DNA of 64,000 bases from Prochlorococcus marinus CUG1435. GTDB taxonomy: Bacteria > Cyanobacteriota > Cyanobacteriia > PCC-6307 > Cyanobiaceae. The notes under the pieces were generated by a model. That model did no database searches and was not told the origin of the DNA. It saw only the letters and a program-made list of their open reading frames with translations. Location of the stretch: the NCBI GenBank assembly GCA_017644375.1, contig JAEPLP010000001.1, positions 434,001 to 498,000 on the forward strand, read 5' to 3'. Numbering within the stretch: position 1 is the first letter of the stretch; every line of letters begins with the position of its first letter. The translations under genes were made by a program, and so were the position numbers. Of this stretch, positions 48,278 through 57,883 are shown piece after piece.

Positions 48278-49429
48278 ATGACAACCTCAAATGATATCAA
48301 AATAAATTTCTTAAGCTCAGATGAACAAGAAAGATATCAAAAACATTTAACTCTCAAAGAAATAGGTTATGAAGGTCAAGTTAGGCTGAAAAACAGCTCT
48401 GTATTATGTATTGGAGCAGGTGGTCTTGGTTCATCTGTTTTGCTTTATCTGGCCGCGGCAGGAATTGGAAAAATTGGAATAGTTGATAATGATCACGTTG
48501 AAAAATCAAATCTCCAAAGACAGATAATTCATGAAACAAATACTATTGGTAATCTTAAAATTGATTCTGCTCGGGAAAGAATTAAAAACTTCAATCCTAA
48601 TTGTAAATTATTAACATTTTCAGAGAGAATTAATCCTAAAAATGCTTTAAAAATTATTCAAGAGTTTGATGTTATTTGTGATTGCTCGGATAACTTTGGG
48701 ACAAGATATTTAATAAATGATTCATGTCTGATACTTAATAAACCTCTTATCTTTGGAAGTGTTCAAGGCTTTGAAGGTCAAGTAAGTGTTTTTAATTTAC
48801 ATAAAAATAGTCCTAATTTAAGAGACTTGCTCCCAGAATCACCTTCAAAAAATACAGTCCCTAGTTGTTCAGAATACGGTGTAGTGGGTGTCTCAACTGG
48901 TTTAATAGGAATTCTTCAGGTTAATGAAATTATCAAAATCATTTTGAAAAAAGGTGAAATTTTAGATGGAAAGATTTTGATTTTTGATTTGTTAAATATG
49001 AATATGAAAAAATTACATTTAAAAAGTGATCAGCTAAATAAAAGAATAAAAAATCTGTCTGAGTTTAAGGAATTTTATTATAGCGATGAATATTGTGAGG
49101 AAAATAATGCAATCAACAGAATTAATGCAGAAGACTTTAATAGCTTATACAAATCAAAACCCAACAAAATTCTTTTAATTGATGTTAGGGAAGCTGAAGA
49201 ATTTTCTAAATCTGCAATAGAAGGTTCTATATCAATTCCCTTAAGTCATTTGAACCAAGAATCTGATTTAAAATTTATTCAAAAAGAAAGTTTAAGTAAA
49301 GAAGTTTTCACTATATGTAAATCGGGCATGCGTTCTGAAAAAGCGTCAAGAATCTTATCTAAATTCAAAATTCAGTCAAGATCTATTGAGGGTGGGATTG
49401 AAAGGGTAAAAAAAATATTATGCAATTAA
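48278..49429 (+). CDS. moeB: MoeB/ThiF-like E1 enzyme with rhodanese domain
   Basis: 383 residues. The adenylation domain (1-245) has GAGGLGS at 46-52, DNDHVEKSNLQRQ and the PSCSEYGVVGV segment. The C-terminal rhodanese domain (about 285-383) has the active-site cysteine in FTICKSGMRS. It should adenylate the C-terminus of a small sulfur carrier (MoaD/ThiS type) and hand on sulfur. The CxxC pairs that hold zinc in E. coli MoeB are not visible. The 286-bp gap before it holds a small hairpin (48210-48224). Confidence 0.85.
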   Translation: MTTSNDIKINFLSSDEQERYQKHLTLKEIGYEGQVRLKNSSVLCIGAGGLGSSVLLYLAAAGIGKIGIVDNDHVEKSNLQRQIIHETNTIGNLKIDSARERIKNFNPNCKLLTFSERINPKNALKIIQEFDVICDCSDNFGTRYLINDSCLILNKPLIFGSVQGFEGQVSVFNLHKNSPNLRDLLPESPSKNTVPSCSEYGVVGVSTGLIGILQVNEIIKIILKKGEILDGKILIFDLLNMNMKKLHLKSDQLNKRIKNLSEFKEFYYSDEYCEENNAINRINAEDFNSLYKSKPNKILLIDVREAEEFSKSAIEGSISIPLSHLNQESDLKFIQKESLSKEVFTICKSGMRSEKASRILSKFKIQSRSIEGGIERVKKILCN

Positions 49430-49442
49430 TATTTAAAAATAT

Positions 49443-50603
49443 TTAGTAATCTACACCTCTTTTCAAATCAACTCCAACATTTGCATAATGCTTATGACAA
49501 ACCATTTCAGAGTAAACATCAGCAAGTTCAAAGTATGAAGGTTCATTTTTACATCTCCCAGTAATAACAACTTCTGTATCTGCTGGTTTTTTTAAGAGCG
49601 TTTGATGAATTGATTCCACAGGTAGAAGCTCTAAATCAACAGTTGGATTCAATTCGTCCAAAATAATTGTTTTATACAAACCTGACAAAATAGCAGCTTT
49701 AGCAATCTCCCATGCTCTTTCAGCTTCGACATAGTCGATTGGTTGTTGCTGGCCTCTCCATACGATCGCATCTCTTCCTGAGCGCAAATGATCTACTAAA
49801 TGTGGGTAACTTTCTCTCAAAGCTTCAATAGCAGCATCTTCGGTATAACCATTACCACCTTTTAACCACTGCAATATCAAAACTCTATGACTTTTATCTT
49901 GAGATATTCCTTTACCAATAGCTTGAAGAGCCTTACCAAGTGCACTGGTGGATTTACCTTTCCCTTCACCTGTATAAATCTCAATTCCACCACTAGAACT
50001 ACTTTGTCTACTTAGTTTTGATAGATCTCCTGGCAAACGTGGTCTCATTTCTGAATGGAGTTGAGATATTCGTACCAAAGAAGGAGGGGCTGCCCTGCCA
50101 GTAATAATTATTTCTAGTCCATCTGGACGATTTTGAAGAGAATCGACTACTTCCTTGATATCGAGCATTCCTAAATCAAGAACTGGATTCAATTCATCAA
50201 GTACAACCACTGAATACAGAGAGCTAGCAATTGCTCCTTTAGCAATATTCCAACCCCTCTCAGCTTCACCAACATCAAATTTTGTCACTTGTTCAGCATT
50301 AAAGAATTCCGATCTTCCTGTCCTTACATGATCAATTAAGTGTGGAAAGCCTCTTTGCAAAGCCTCTATAGCCGAATCCTCATCATATGACCTCTCAGGA
50401 CCTTTTAAAAATCTTAGAAGTAAAACTCTTGACTGCCTTTTTTCACATATGCCTAATCCTATTGTCCTAAGAACTACTCCCAAAGCAGCCTGACTTTTAC
50501 CCTTACCTTCCCCATCATAAATATGTAACTGACCTTTAGATCTCTCTTGACTATCACTTGCTGTGACAATTCCAATTCCTCTGTTTCTACTTGTATTCGT
50601 CAA
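49443..50603 (-). CDS. tandem-duplicated cobalamin adenosyltransferase (CobA/BtuR type)
   Basis: 386 residues made of two homologous halves. Half 1 has GEGKGKSQAA at 31-40, HLIDHVRTGRSEFF and VVLDELNPVLDLG. Half 2 has GEGKGKSTSA at 212-221, HLVDHLRSGRDAIV and IILDELNPTVDLE. Each is a full CobO/BtuR-type P-loop domain of the kind that adds the 5'-deoxyadenosyl group to cob(I)alamin. Normal enzymes are about 200 residues and dimeric, so this is probably a covalent dimer. It fits the adenosyl-pseudocobalamin need of this lineage. Confidence 0.85.
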   Translation of the reverse strand: MTNTSRNRGIGIVTASDSQERSKGQLHIYDGEGKGKSQAALGVVLRTIGLGICEKRQSRVLLLRFLKGPERSYDEDSAIEALQRGFPHLIDHVRTGRSEFFNAEQVTKFDVGEAERGWNIAKGAIASSLYSVVVLDELNPVLDLGMLDIKEVVDSLQNRPDGLEIIITGRAAPPSLVRISQLHSEMRPRLPGDLSKLSRQSSSSGGIEIYTGEGKGKSTSALGKALQAIGKGISQDKSHRVLILQWLKGGNGYTEDAAIEALRESYPHLVDHLRSGRDAIVWRGQQQPIDYVEAERAWEIAKAAILSGLYKTIILDELNPTVDLELLPVESIHQTLLKKPADTEVVITGRCKNEPSYFELADVYSEMVCHKHYANVGVDLKRGVDY

Positions 50604-50711
50604 TTGAACAAAGTTAATAATTTTAATCTAAGATATAGGTAAGGATATTATTAAAAATTTAATAATAAATTCAACCTAACCATAGGTAATTTGAATATTA
50701 AAGTAAATAGC

Positions 50712-51536
50712 ATGTTCAATCAACTAGAAATACTCTCTGATGAACAAAGTGAAAAGCTTTATACAATTAGAAGATACATTAAAAATCTTGAAAGTGTTTG
50801 TATTGCTTACTCTGGTGGAGTAGACAGCACATTAGTAGCATCATTAGCATTTGAGCAATTAGGAAGCAAAGCAATTGCAGTTACTGGTATTTCTCCTGCA
50901 TTAGCAAATACTCTTCGCGAAGAAGCAAGAAGTCAAGCAAAATGGATTGGAGTGAAGCATTTAGAAATTAAAACATCAGAATTAGACCAGCCAGCTTATA
51001 GTGAAAACCCAATGGATAGATGCTTTGCATGCAAAAAAGAGCTTCACAAACATACAATATACTTATCTAAAAAACTTAATTACAAGACTGTACTAGATGG
51101 AGTCAATCTTGATGATCTTAGAGATTACAGGCCTGGTATAAAAGCCTCAAAAGAAGCAGGAGTTGTCTCTCCCCTCGCAAAATTTAAATTCTCAAAACAA
51201 GATATTAGGGATATATCAAGAGCATTAGGTTTTCCTTGGTGGGATAAACCTGCTCAACCTTGCTTATCATCAAGATTTCCTTATGGTAATGAAATAACTA
51301 GTAAGAGGTTAAAAATGGTTGAGAAAGCAGAAGAATATCTTAAAGAAGGAGGTTTATCAGAGGTTAGAGTGAGATGCCAAGGCTCAACTGCAAGAATAGA
51401 AATTCCTCAAGATGAATTAAAGAATTTTTTTTACAAATATAATTTTGATGAGTTAGTTCAATATTTTTCAAATTTAGGATTTAAATGCACAAGCTTAGAT
51501 CTTGAAGGCTTAATAAGCGGAAAATTAAATAGGTAA
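50712..51536 (+). CDS. larE: LarE-type ATP-dependent sulfur transferase
   Basis: 274 residues from ATG at 50712 (an in-frame TTG lies at 50691). The PP-loop AYSGGVDSTLVASLA and conserved cysteines in DRCFACKKEL and QPCLSSRFPYG match the LarE family. In lactobacilli LarE donates sulfur to the nickel-pincer cofactor of lactate racemase. No larB, larC or larA is in this window, so the cyanobacterial role may differ. The gene stands alone between cobalamin adenosyltransferase and speD. Confidence 0.87.
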   Translation: MFNQLEILSDEQSEKLYTIRRYIKNLESVCIAYSGGVDSTLVASLAFEQLGSKAIAVTGISPALANTLREEARSQAKWIGVKHLEIKTSELDQPAYSENPMDRCFACKKELHKHTIYLSKKLNYKTVLDGVNLDDLRDYRPGIKASKEAGVVSPLAKFKFSKQDIRDISRALGFPWWDKPAQPCLSSRFPYGNEITSKRLKMVEKAEEYLKEGGLSEVRVRCQGSTARIEIPQDELKNFFYKYNFDELVQYFSNLGFKCTSLDLEGLISGKLNR

Positions 51537-51551
51537 ACATAAAAATAGCAT

Positions 51552-51986
51552 TTAAAAAATCGTTCTGATTTGTTTACAAACTGCTGCTGGGGGATTTCTC
51601 TCAATAACACGCAAAAAATGCTCTTCAGCATTCAAAATTTCAGTTAAATATTGACTTGCATGTTCTGGCATCATATTTTGGCCACATGTAAATATATCGA
51701 CTGCAGAATAATTAGATTCAGGCCAAGTATGTATTGAAATATGGGATTCAGCTAGTAGTGCAATTGCTGTGACACCTTGAGGTTCAAATTTATTGCTTAT
51801 CAAATTCAGAACTGTTGCATTCGCCAATTTTGCTGCCCTGTTCAATGTACAGCGTAAAAAAGATTCATCATTTAATTTTTCATAATTACATCCATAAAGT
51901 TCTAACAAAAGGTGTTTACTTTGATGACTTAATTTATGGTCATTACTAAACGAACTTAAAATTTGATTTTTTTTGGGAATTTCCAT
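51552..51986 (-). CDS. speD: S-adenosylmethionine decarboxylase proenzyme
   Basis: 144 residues, a little longer than the usual ~125 owing to the N-terminus. The self-cleavage site is the E80-S81 bond in LAESHISIHTWPE; Ser81 becomes the pyruvoyl group. The YSAVDIFTCG segment has the catalytic cysteine. It makes decarboxylated SAM for spermidine synthesis. It is convergent with larE. Confidence 0.94.
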   Translation of the reverse strand: MEIPKKNQILSSFSNDHKLSHQSKHLLLELYGCNYEKLNDESFLRCTLNRAAKLANATVLNLISNKFEPQGVTAIALLAESHISIHTWPESNYSAVDIFTCGQNMMPEHASQYLTEILNAEEHFLRVIERNPPAAVCKQIRTIF

Positions 51987-52037
51987 AAAAAAAACTTATA
52001 TGACTATAAGATTAGCTGAAAATTGTGACTTTTAGAA

Positions 52038-53142
52038 TTATAAATGAATCATTTGTGAAGAGCTCAAAAAAGACTGATTAAATTTATCTAAATGTGTTGC
52101 ACTTATAAAACATTGACTATCTTTACCAACAGAATTTAGTAACAAATTTTGTCTAGTTATATCCAGCTCAGCCAAGACATCATCCAATATGAGTATCGGA
52201 GGAACATTTAATGTTTTACTTAATAAATCTAGTTCAGCCATCTTTAAAGCCAATATAAAAGTTCTTTGCTGACCGGAAGAACCATATTTCCTAATTGAAG
52301 TATTATTGATTAGAAACTCAATTTCATCACGATGAGGGCCAAAATTACATTTACCAGTCAATGCTTCGATTGAACGCTGATTGAATAGTTGATCTACTAT
52401 TTTTTTACTAATAACTTCTTCTTCTTCTTCTTCAGGACTTATATCTTGTATCCCTGAAAGATAATTCATTGATATTTGCTCCTTAGATTTACTTAAGTGA
52501 TTATGCCAATATTCAACATATGGTTTTATTTTTAATAAAGCCCTTCTTCTGCGTCTAAAAATTCGTGTGCTAATTATCGACATTTGTATATCAAAGCTAT
52601 CAATAATGTCAGAAGATTGGTTATTTTGAAATCCTTCTGAACGCCAAAAATGACTTCTTTGTTTTAGTAGCCTGTTAAATCTACTAATTAACTCTATATA
52701 TACTGGTTCAAGCTGAGATACAACTTTATCAATCCATATTCTTCGATAACTAGGTTCACTCCTAACAATATTTATATCATTAGAACAAAAACATACGCTA
52801 CGAATATAGTGCTTTATTTCACTCTGCTTTTTCAAGATTGATTCATTGACATAAATTTTTTTAGGCCCTTTTCGAAACAAATTCAACTTTAAATCATCTC
52901 TAAAATCTATTTGGCATATAACTTCAGCCATATCACTATCATTTTCGATTAAATCTTTATCGCTTAATGCTCTATTAGATTTTAATTGACTTAAAAATTC
53001 AATTGATTCAAGTAAATTTGATTTGCCTATACCATTACAACCAAGCACAATTGCTCTCTGCTCTTTCAAGTCAATTTCAAAACTTTTATGGTTCCGAAAA
53101 TTTTTTATTTTTAAATTATTTAAAAAAATTTTCTTTATGCAT
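52038..53142 (-). CDS. recF: RecF, with a 5'-end frame problem
   Basis: RecF is the SMC-like ATPase that loads RecA at gaps. The P-loop GCNGIGKSNLLESIEFL, signature KYGSSGQQRTFIL and Walker B PILILDDVLAELD are intact. The frame begins with the family N-terminus (FLNNLKIKNFRNHKSFEIDL), yet no ATG, GTG or TTG lies ahead of it in that frame. ATG at 53142 (MHKENF) would join it only if the seven-A run at 53122-53128 (T on the coding strand) were one base shorter. A TTG at 53069 would cut off the first beta strand. It is a real gene; the start is unresolved. Confidence 0.75.
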
Positions 53143-53206
53143 TCATTTATTAAATTAGCTAAATTTATAATATTTAGATTTTCTTTAAAGAAATTGAAAA
53201 ATTAAA

Positions 53207-53280
53207 GGGCATGTAGCTCAGTTGGATAGAGCATCAGATTCCGGTTCTGAGAGTCGGGGGTTCGAATCCCTCCATGCTCG
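53207..53280 (+). tRNA. tRNA-Arg(CCG)
   Basis: 74 nt, with acceptor GGGCATG (53207-53213) paired to CATGCTC (53273-53279) and discriminator G. The D arm is GCTCAGTTGGATAGAGC, anticodon loop TTCCGGT (anticodon CCG) and T arm GGTTCGAATCC. CCA is not encoded. It lies between the divergent recF and GNAT genes, 11 bp from the GNAT stop. Confidence 0.94.
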
Positions 53281-53291
53281 TAAAATATTTT

Positions 53292-53738
53292 TTAAAGTTT
53301 GTATCCCATGACTCGAATTCCATTTGGATCTAATATAAAGCCGCTTTCTTCTAGACTTTTGAACGAAGACACTGGTGCTTGTACAGAAATACTACATCCA
53401 GGCATTTCTCTATTTATTTTCTCGAGCGTCACTTGAAGCAATATTGAATAATAAAGTTGCTGATTATCGCCTGGTAATGCACTTAAATTCCATAAGTTAG
53501 CATTCAATCCTTTATCCGATGTAACCCTCACAAAGCCATATAATTTATTTTTTAATCGATTCTGTATGGTGAAAAAGAAATTACTTTTTTGTATAGCCTC
53601 AGTGAGAGGTTTTATTGGGAATGTCTCACAACCACAATTAGCTAAAAGTTTATTAACTCCTTTAGCTAATGGTATCTCAGTAGAGTTAACAAAATATCCT
53701 TTTGGAAGAACAAGTTTTTTTTTAGAAAAATATTGCAA
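53292..53738 (-). CDS. GNAT-like acetyltransferase
   Basis: 148 residues with a GNAT-like central strand (KLYGFVRVTSDKGLNANLWNL) and helix, and ending SLEESGFILDPNGIRVMGYKL, resembling the end of GNAT folds. The acetyl-CoA loop (Q/RxxGxG/A) is poorly conserved. Start is TTG at 53738, 4 bp past the ppc stop, so it is likely read from the ppc transcript. Substrate unknown. Confidence 0.6.
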   Translation of the reverse strand: MQYFSKKKLVLPKGYFVNSTEIPLAKGVNKLLANCGCETFPIKPLTEAIQKSNFFFTIQNRLKNKLYGFVRVTSDKGLNANLWNLSALPGDNQQLYYSILLQVTLEKINREMPGCSISVQAPVSSFKSLEESGFILDPNGIRVMGYKL

Positions 53739-53741
53739 TTA

Positions 53742-56711
53742 TCAACCTGTATTTCTCATGCCAGCTGCTATCCCATTAATAGTTAAAAGTGCCCCCCTTA
53801 ATAGTTCACTTCTACTATAAGCTCTACTAGATTCATCTTTCTCAATAAGAAATTCACTAATTGGCGGTTGTCTAGTTTGGTCTCTTAATCTTCTTAAAAG
53901 TGAAACTTGCAAAAATCCCAATGGTATAATTGTCTTATTCCTCAAGCTTACTGATGACTTTAAGTCTCTATCTGATTCGAGGAGTTTATTTTTACCAGTA
54001 ATTTCAAGTATTAGAGATTTTGTAAGATTATATTCTTTAGAAATTACTTCAAAAATAACATCAAAAGAATCTTTATTTTCTTTACTACCAAGAGTATCAA
54101 CATAATACTTAGCAACTTCCAGATCCACCTTGGATAATGTCATTTCTACCTTGGATATGAGCATTCTGAAAAATGGCCATCTTTGGTGCAGAACTCTTAA
54201 TAATTCAATTTGTTTTGGGTCTGAATTTAATTCAGTTGATAATGCAGTACCTACTCCGAACCAACTTGGCAAAAGAAATCGACTTTGTGTCCAACCAAAC
54301 ACCCAAGGAATAGCTCTTAAACTCGACAAATCTTTTGCACCTTTTTTTCTTCTCGCAGGCCTACTAGAAATTTGTAATTTACTTATTTCTTCTATTGGCG
54401 TAACCTCTTGAAAAAAATTTAACAAGTCAGGATTCTCATGGACTAATTTTCTATAGTGACACCTTGATGTTTCTGCCAGCCTAGACATTAATTGATTCCA
54501 TTCAGGAGTGGCATCAAGTCTATTATTTACTAAACTATTTTGAATAACAGCAGTAGTAACAGTTTCTAGATTATACAAAGCCAGTTCTGGAAGACTATAT
54601 TTTGAAGCTAAAACTTCACCTTGTTCTGTTATTTTTATTCGCCCTTTTAAAGTTCCACTTGGTTGGGCCAATATTGCTTGATAGGCTGGTCCACCTCCTC
54701 GACCAACTGAACCGCCTCTTCCATGAAAGAGCCTCAGCAATATATTATTTCTACTTGCAAGATTTTGAAGGGCTATTTGTGCTCTATGAATTTCCCAATT
54801 ACTGGAAACAAAACCTGAATCTTTATTACTATCCGAATATCCAAGCATTAATTCTTGAAGAGGTTGAAAAGATTCTCCAACTTTTGGCAATAATGATCTA
54901 TAAAAATCTAATTTAAAGAGCTTTTCCATTACTTCAGGTGCTCTTTTAAGGTCTTCGACAGTTTCAAAAAGAGGTACAACTAATAATTTTGACTTTTGCG
55001 AACTTTGCTCAAGAAGTCCCATTTCTTTTGCTAATAAAAGTACTTCAAGTAAATCAGAGGCACTATGGCTCATTGAAATTACATAAGAATGACAAATACG
55101 ACTTCCAAATTCTTGCTGAAGTCTTTTAACCATTTTGAAAACCGAAAAGGTTTCTTCTGTAGTCTTTGTCCAGTTGACATCGGATGGAATTAAAGGCCTT
55201 TTTGTATTTAGCTCTTCTACAAGCCATTTCATTTTTTCTTCCTCAGACATTTGGTCATATGGCACTGATAAATCGAGATAATTTGTAAGCTCTTGCATAG
55301 CATCACTATGCCTTGTACTTTCTTGACGAATATCTAAACTTGCTAAAGAAAATCCAAAAATATGGACCTGAGTAAGTAAATTATTTACTGCTTCGCATGT
55401 TAAATCTGTACTGATAAGACTATTTTTTATCAATTCGAGATCATAGGTAAATTCATTAACTGATTTATAATATAAGCTATCAGTTTTATCTATATTTTTA
55501 GTATCAATTTCTCCCTCTAAGTCAAATTTCCAACCATTATCAGCTAATAAATTATTCCTTTCTTGTGTTAACCTCAGCTTCTCTAAAATATAACTTAATT
55601 TCAATCTGTAAGGTTCTGATCTATATCTTGTCGCTCTAGCTTCATAGATTTCTGGAAACTTCACCCTATCTGTTTCTAATGACTCTAATAAAGAAGAACT
55701 TACTTGACTCCATTGCATCGAGACACTTAATTGATCTCTAAGATTAGATGTTGCAATAATATATCTTTCCAACATCAACTGTCTTTGGTAGCAAGCAGTT
55801 CTCCATGTTATCTCAGGAGTGACCGAGGGGTTACCATCCCTATCGGAGCCTACCCAAGAACCGAAGTTACAAAAAGACTCAGATGGCATCTGAACATCTG
55901 GGTAGTTCTCGCTAAGTGCTTCAGCAATTCTGCCTCTCAATTGAGGCATCGCCTTAAACAAAACTTGCTGAAAATAATGCAAGGCGTAATCTACTTCATC
56001 TAAAACTGAAGGTTTGAATTGATGCAATTCATCTGTTCTCCACCAGAGTCTTACTTCTTCTTTTAATTGCGTTTTTAAAGAATATTTTTCTTCTATTGTT
56101 AAAAATTGCTCAGCCTGTATTTTTTTTAATAAATTTGCAACTCTAGTTTGCTTATGTCTAATAGTATGTCTCACTATCTCAGTAGGATGTGCAGTAAAAA
56201 CTAAACGAATATCCATTTCCTGTAACAAAGCCTCTAATTTTCCTGGAGGTACATTTAATTTCCTCAGCCTATAAAATAATTCTCTAAAAGTTACTGGAGC
56301 ATTTTGTCTAGCCAAAGCTGGGGCAAAAGGATCCAGATTATCTGGCGATTTTTGAACATTTTTATTGGTAAAGCTTTGAATATATCTATCTTCCTCCACT
56401 CTTTGCTCCAAAATATTAACTAGTTGAAAATATAATGAAAACGCCCTTGCTGCTGCAATTGATTCTGCCAAATCCATAGAATTGACAATATCAACAATTT
56501 CATTCTTAGAAGTTTTTGAACTATCACCATCAATTCGTTTTGAATAACTTAATTCTTTAAGCTGTATCAGCCTCTCTGCCTGATCTTCTGGGCATTCTTC
56601 TTTAAGCACAGATTCCCATAAATCCTCTATTAAAAGACGATTTTTATCAAGTGGATCATTATTACTTATTAGATCCACATTATTATTTTTTATCTGTTTA
56701 AAGGATTCCAT
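53742..56711 (-). CDS. ppc: phosphoenolpyruvate carboxylase
   Basis: 989 residues. It has the catalytic histidine in [13 protein letters not shown], the PEP-binding [11 protein letters not shown], the mobile loop [18 protein letters not shown] and the C-terminal end with [10 protein letters not shown]. It adds bicarbonate to PEP to form oxaloacetate, feeding the incomplete TCA cycle. Length is normal for cyanobacteria. It precedes the GNAT-like gene. Confidence 0.97.
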   Translation of the reverse strand: MESFKQIKNNNVDLISNNDPLDKNRLLIEDLWESVLKEECPEDQAERLIQLKELSYSKRIDGDSSKTSKNEIVDIVNSMDLAESIAAARAFSLYFQLVNILEQRVEEDRYIQSFTNKNVQKSPDNLDPFAPALARQNAPVTFRELFYRLRKLNVPPGKLEALLQEMDIRLVFTAHPTEIVRHTIRHKQTRVANLLKKIQAEQFLTIEEKYSLKTQLKEEVRLWWRTDELHQFKPSVLDEVDYALHYFQQVLFKAMPQLRGRIAEALSENYPDVQMPSESFCNFGSWVGSDRDGNPSVTPEITWRTACYQRQLMLERYIIATSNLRDQLSVSMQWSQVSSSLLESLETDRVKFPEIYEARATRYRSEPYRLKLSYILEKLRLTQERNNLLADNGWKFDLEGEIDTKNIDKTDSLYYKSVNEFTYDLELIKNSLISTDLTCEAVNNLLTQVHIFGFSLASLDIRQESTRHSDAMQELTNYLDLSVPYDQMSEEEKMKWLVEELNTKRPLIPSDVNWTKTTEETFSVFKMVKRLQQEFGSRICHSYVISMSHSASDLLEVLLLAKEMGLLEQSSQKSKLLVVPLFETVEDLKRAPEVMEKLFKLDFYRSLLPKVGESFQPLQELMLGYSDSNKDSGFVSSNWEIHRAQIALQNLASRNNILLRLFHGRGGSVGRGGGPAYQAILAQPSGTLKGRIKITEQGEVLASKYSLPELALYNLETVTTAVIQNSLVNNRLDATPEWNQLMSRLAETSRCHYRKLVHENPDLLNFFQEVTPIEEISKLQISSRPARRKKGAKDLSSLRAIPWVFGWTQSRFLLPSWFGVGTALSTELNSDPKQIELLRVLHQRWPFFRMLISKVEMTLSKVDLEVAKYYVDTLGSKENKDSFDVIFEVISKEYNLTKSLILEITGKNKLLESDRDLKSSVSLRNKTIIPLGFLQVSLLRRLRDQTRQPPISEFLIEKDESSRAYSRSELLRGALLTINGIAAGMRNTG

Positions 56712-56764
56712 ATAATCATTATGTCATAAGTAAAAATGTTCAGATCAAATGTTTCTTTAAATAA

Positions 56765-57883
56765 TCAAACATTCTCCTCTTCATTTTTGATCATATCTTC
56801 GATAGAGATTTTCATTATCTGCTCAATTGAAAGACCTTTTTCATATTGATTTATCCATTTCATAGATTGATTACCTTCTTCAAGTACCTTATAAATGGGT
56901 TTCAAAAGGTATTTCATATTAAATTTTTCTGCGGTGGATGATAAATCTGATAATAAGTTATATATCCATTCCCTACAAATTACTTTTTTGCCATCTTGCC
57001 AGTGAATTAACTCTGAATTAAGGCTATCTTTTGCAGCATTAATTTCATTTTGATCACATATTGCGGATAATTCATTCATAGAAAAAATACTCGAAGTCAA
57101 AGGATCTAAAGTATTTATATTTTCAAAAAGATTTAAAATCCTTAGTTCTAGCATTGCTGTTATCCCTAATAACAAATTAATATCATGGACGAAATCACAT
57201 ATTCTCAATTCCAAACGATCAAGAATTAAAGGCCTTCGGGGACCATTTGGTCGGATTGAAGACCAAAAATGTCTGATATTTTGCATATTTTTATTAGCTA
57301 TATTTTCCTCGATCCAATCGATATAAGAATTATGATTTTCAAAAAAAGGGACTTTACTGGGTGTTTTGGGAAACTGCATCCATCTCTGAGAGTGATTTTC
57401 CGTAATTTTATTATTTAAAAAAGGTGAGCTAGCACTTATGGCTAGATACAAAGCAGCCTCAGATCTTATAAGCCTAATAGCGGCAAAAAGCTTATCTAAG
57501 TCATCTATTCCTATATTTATATGGACACTTGAAGTTGCAATAGATATCCCATAATTATCTTGTATAAATTGATGATAAACATTGTCAATTTCTGATCTTT
57601 GAAATTGAATATCGTGTTTAAAACAAAGTGTGGATGAAGGAATAATTGTTAACCCTTTTTTTTTTAGCCATTTTCTTAAATCTTTTCTTGGAGTTATTAA
57701 TTTCTCGTATAACAACTCATAGTTTTTTTCAGGTTTTGTTATGTATTCAACATTTCTATTATCTGGCTCTTTTACAAAATTAGAAAAATCTTTTTCTATA
57801 GCAGCTGAAACACCAATATGAGAATTTAAAGTGCCTGTGAAAAGTTCTACTTCAAAACCCTTACAAAGATTAACTTTACTCAT
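56765..57883 (-). CDS. gshA: glutamate-cysteine ligase, cyanobacterial type
   Basis: 372 residues, first step of glutathione synthesis. The sequence has the cyanobacterial GshA features GFEVELFTGTLN at the start, the SSVHINIGIDDLDKL strand and GPRRPLILDRLELRICD. Its ATG begins directly at the trpE stop, so translation is probably coupled to trpE. No redox-motif cysteine pair of the plant type is evident. Confidence 0.88.
   Translation of the reverse strand: MSKVNLCKGFEVELFTGTLNSHIGVSAAIEKDFSNFVKEPDNRNVEYITKPEKNYELLYEKLITPRKDLRKWLKKKGLTIIPSSTLCFKHDIQFQRSEIDNVYHQFIQDNYGISIATSSVHINIGIDDLDKLFAAIRLIRSEAALYLAISASSPFLNNKITENHSQRWMQFPKTPSKVPFFENHNSYIDWIEENIANKNMQNIRHFWSSIRPNGPRRPLILDRLELRICDFVHDINLLLGITAMLELRILNLFENINTLDPLTSSIFSMNELSAICDQNEINAAKDSLNSELIHWQDGKKVICREWIYNLLSDLSSTAEKFNMKYLLKPIYKVLEEGNQSMKWINQYEKGLSIEQIMKISIEDMIKNEEENV

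Noticed and set aside
52038-53069. TTG at 53069 as the recF start
   Set aside because: The conserved RecF beginning lies upstream in the same frame, so this start would remove the first beta strand of the ATPase fold.
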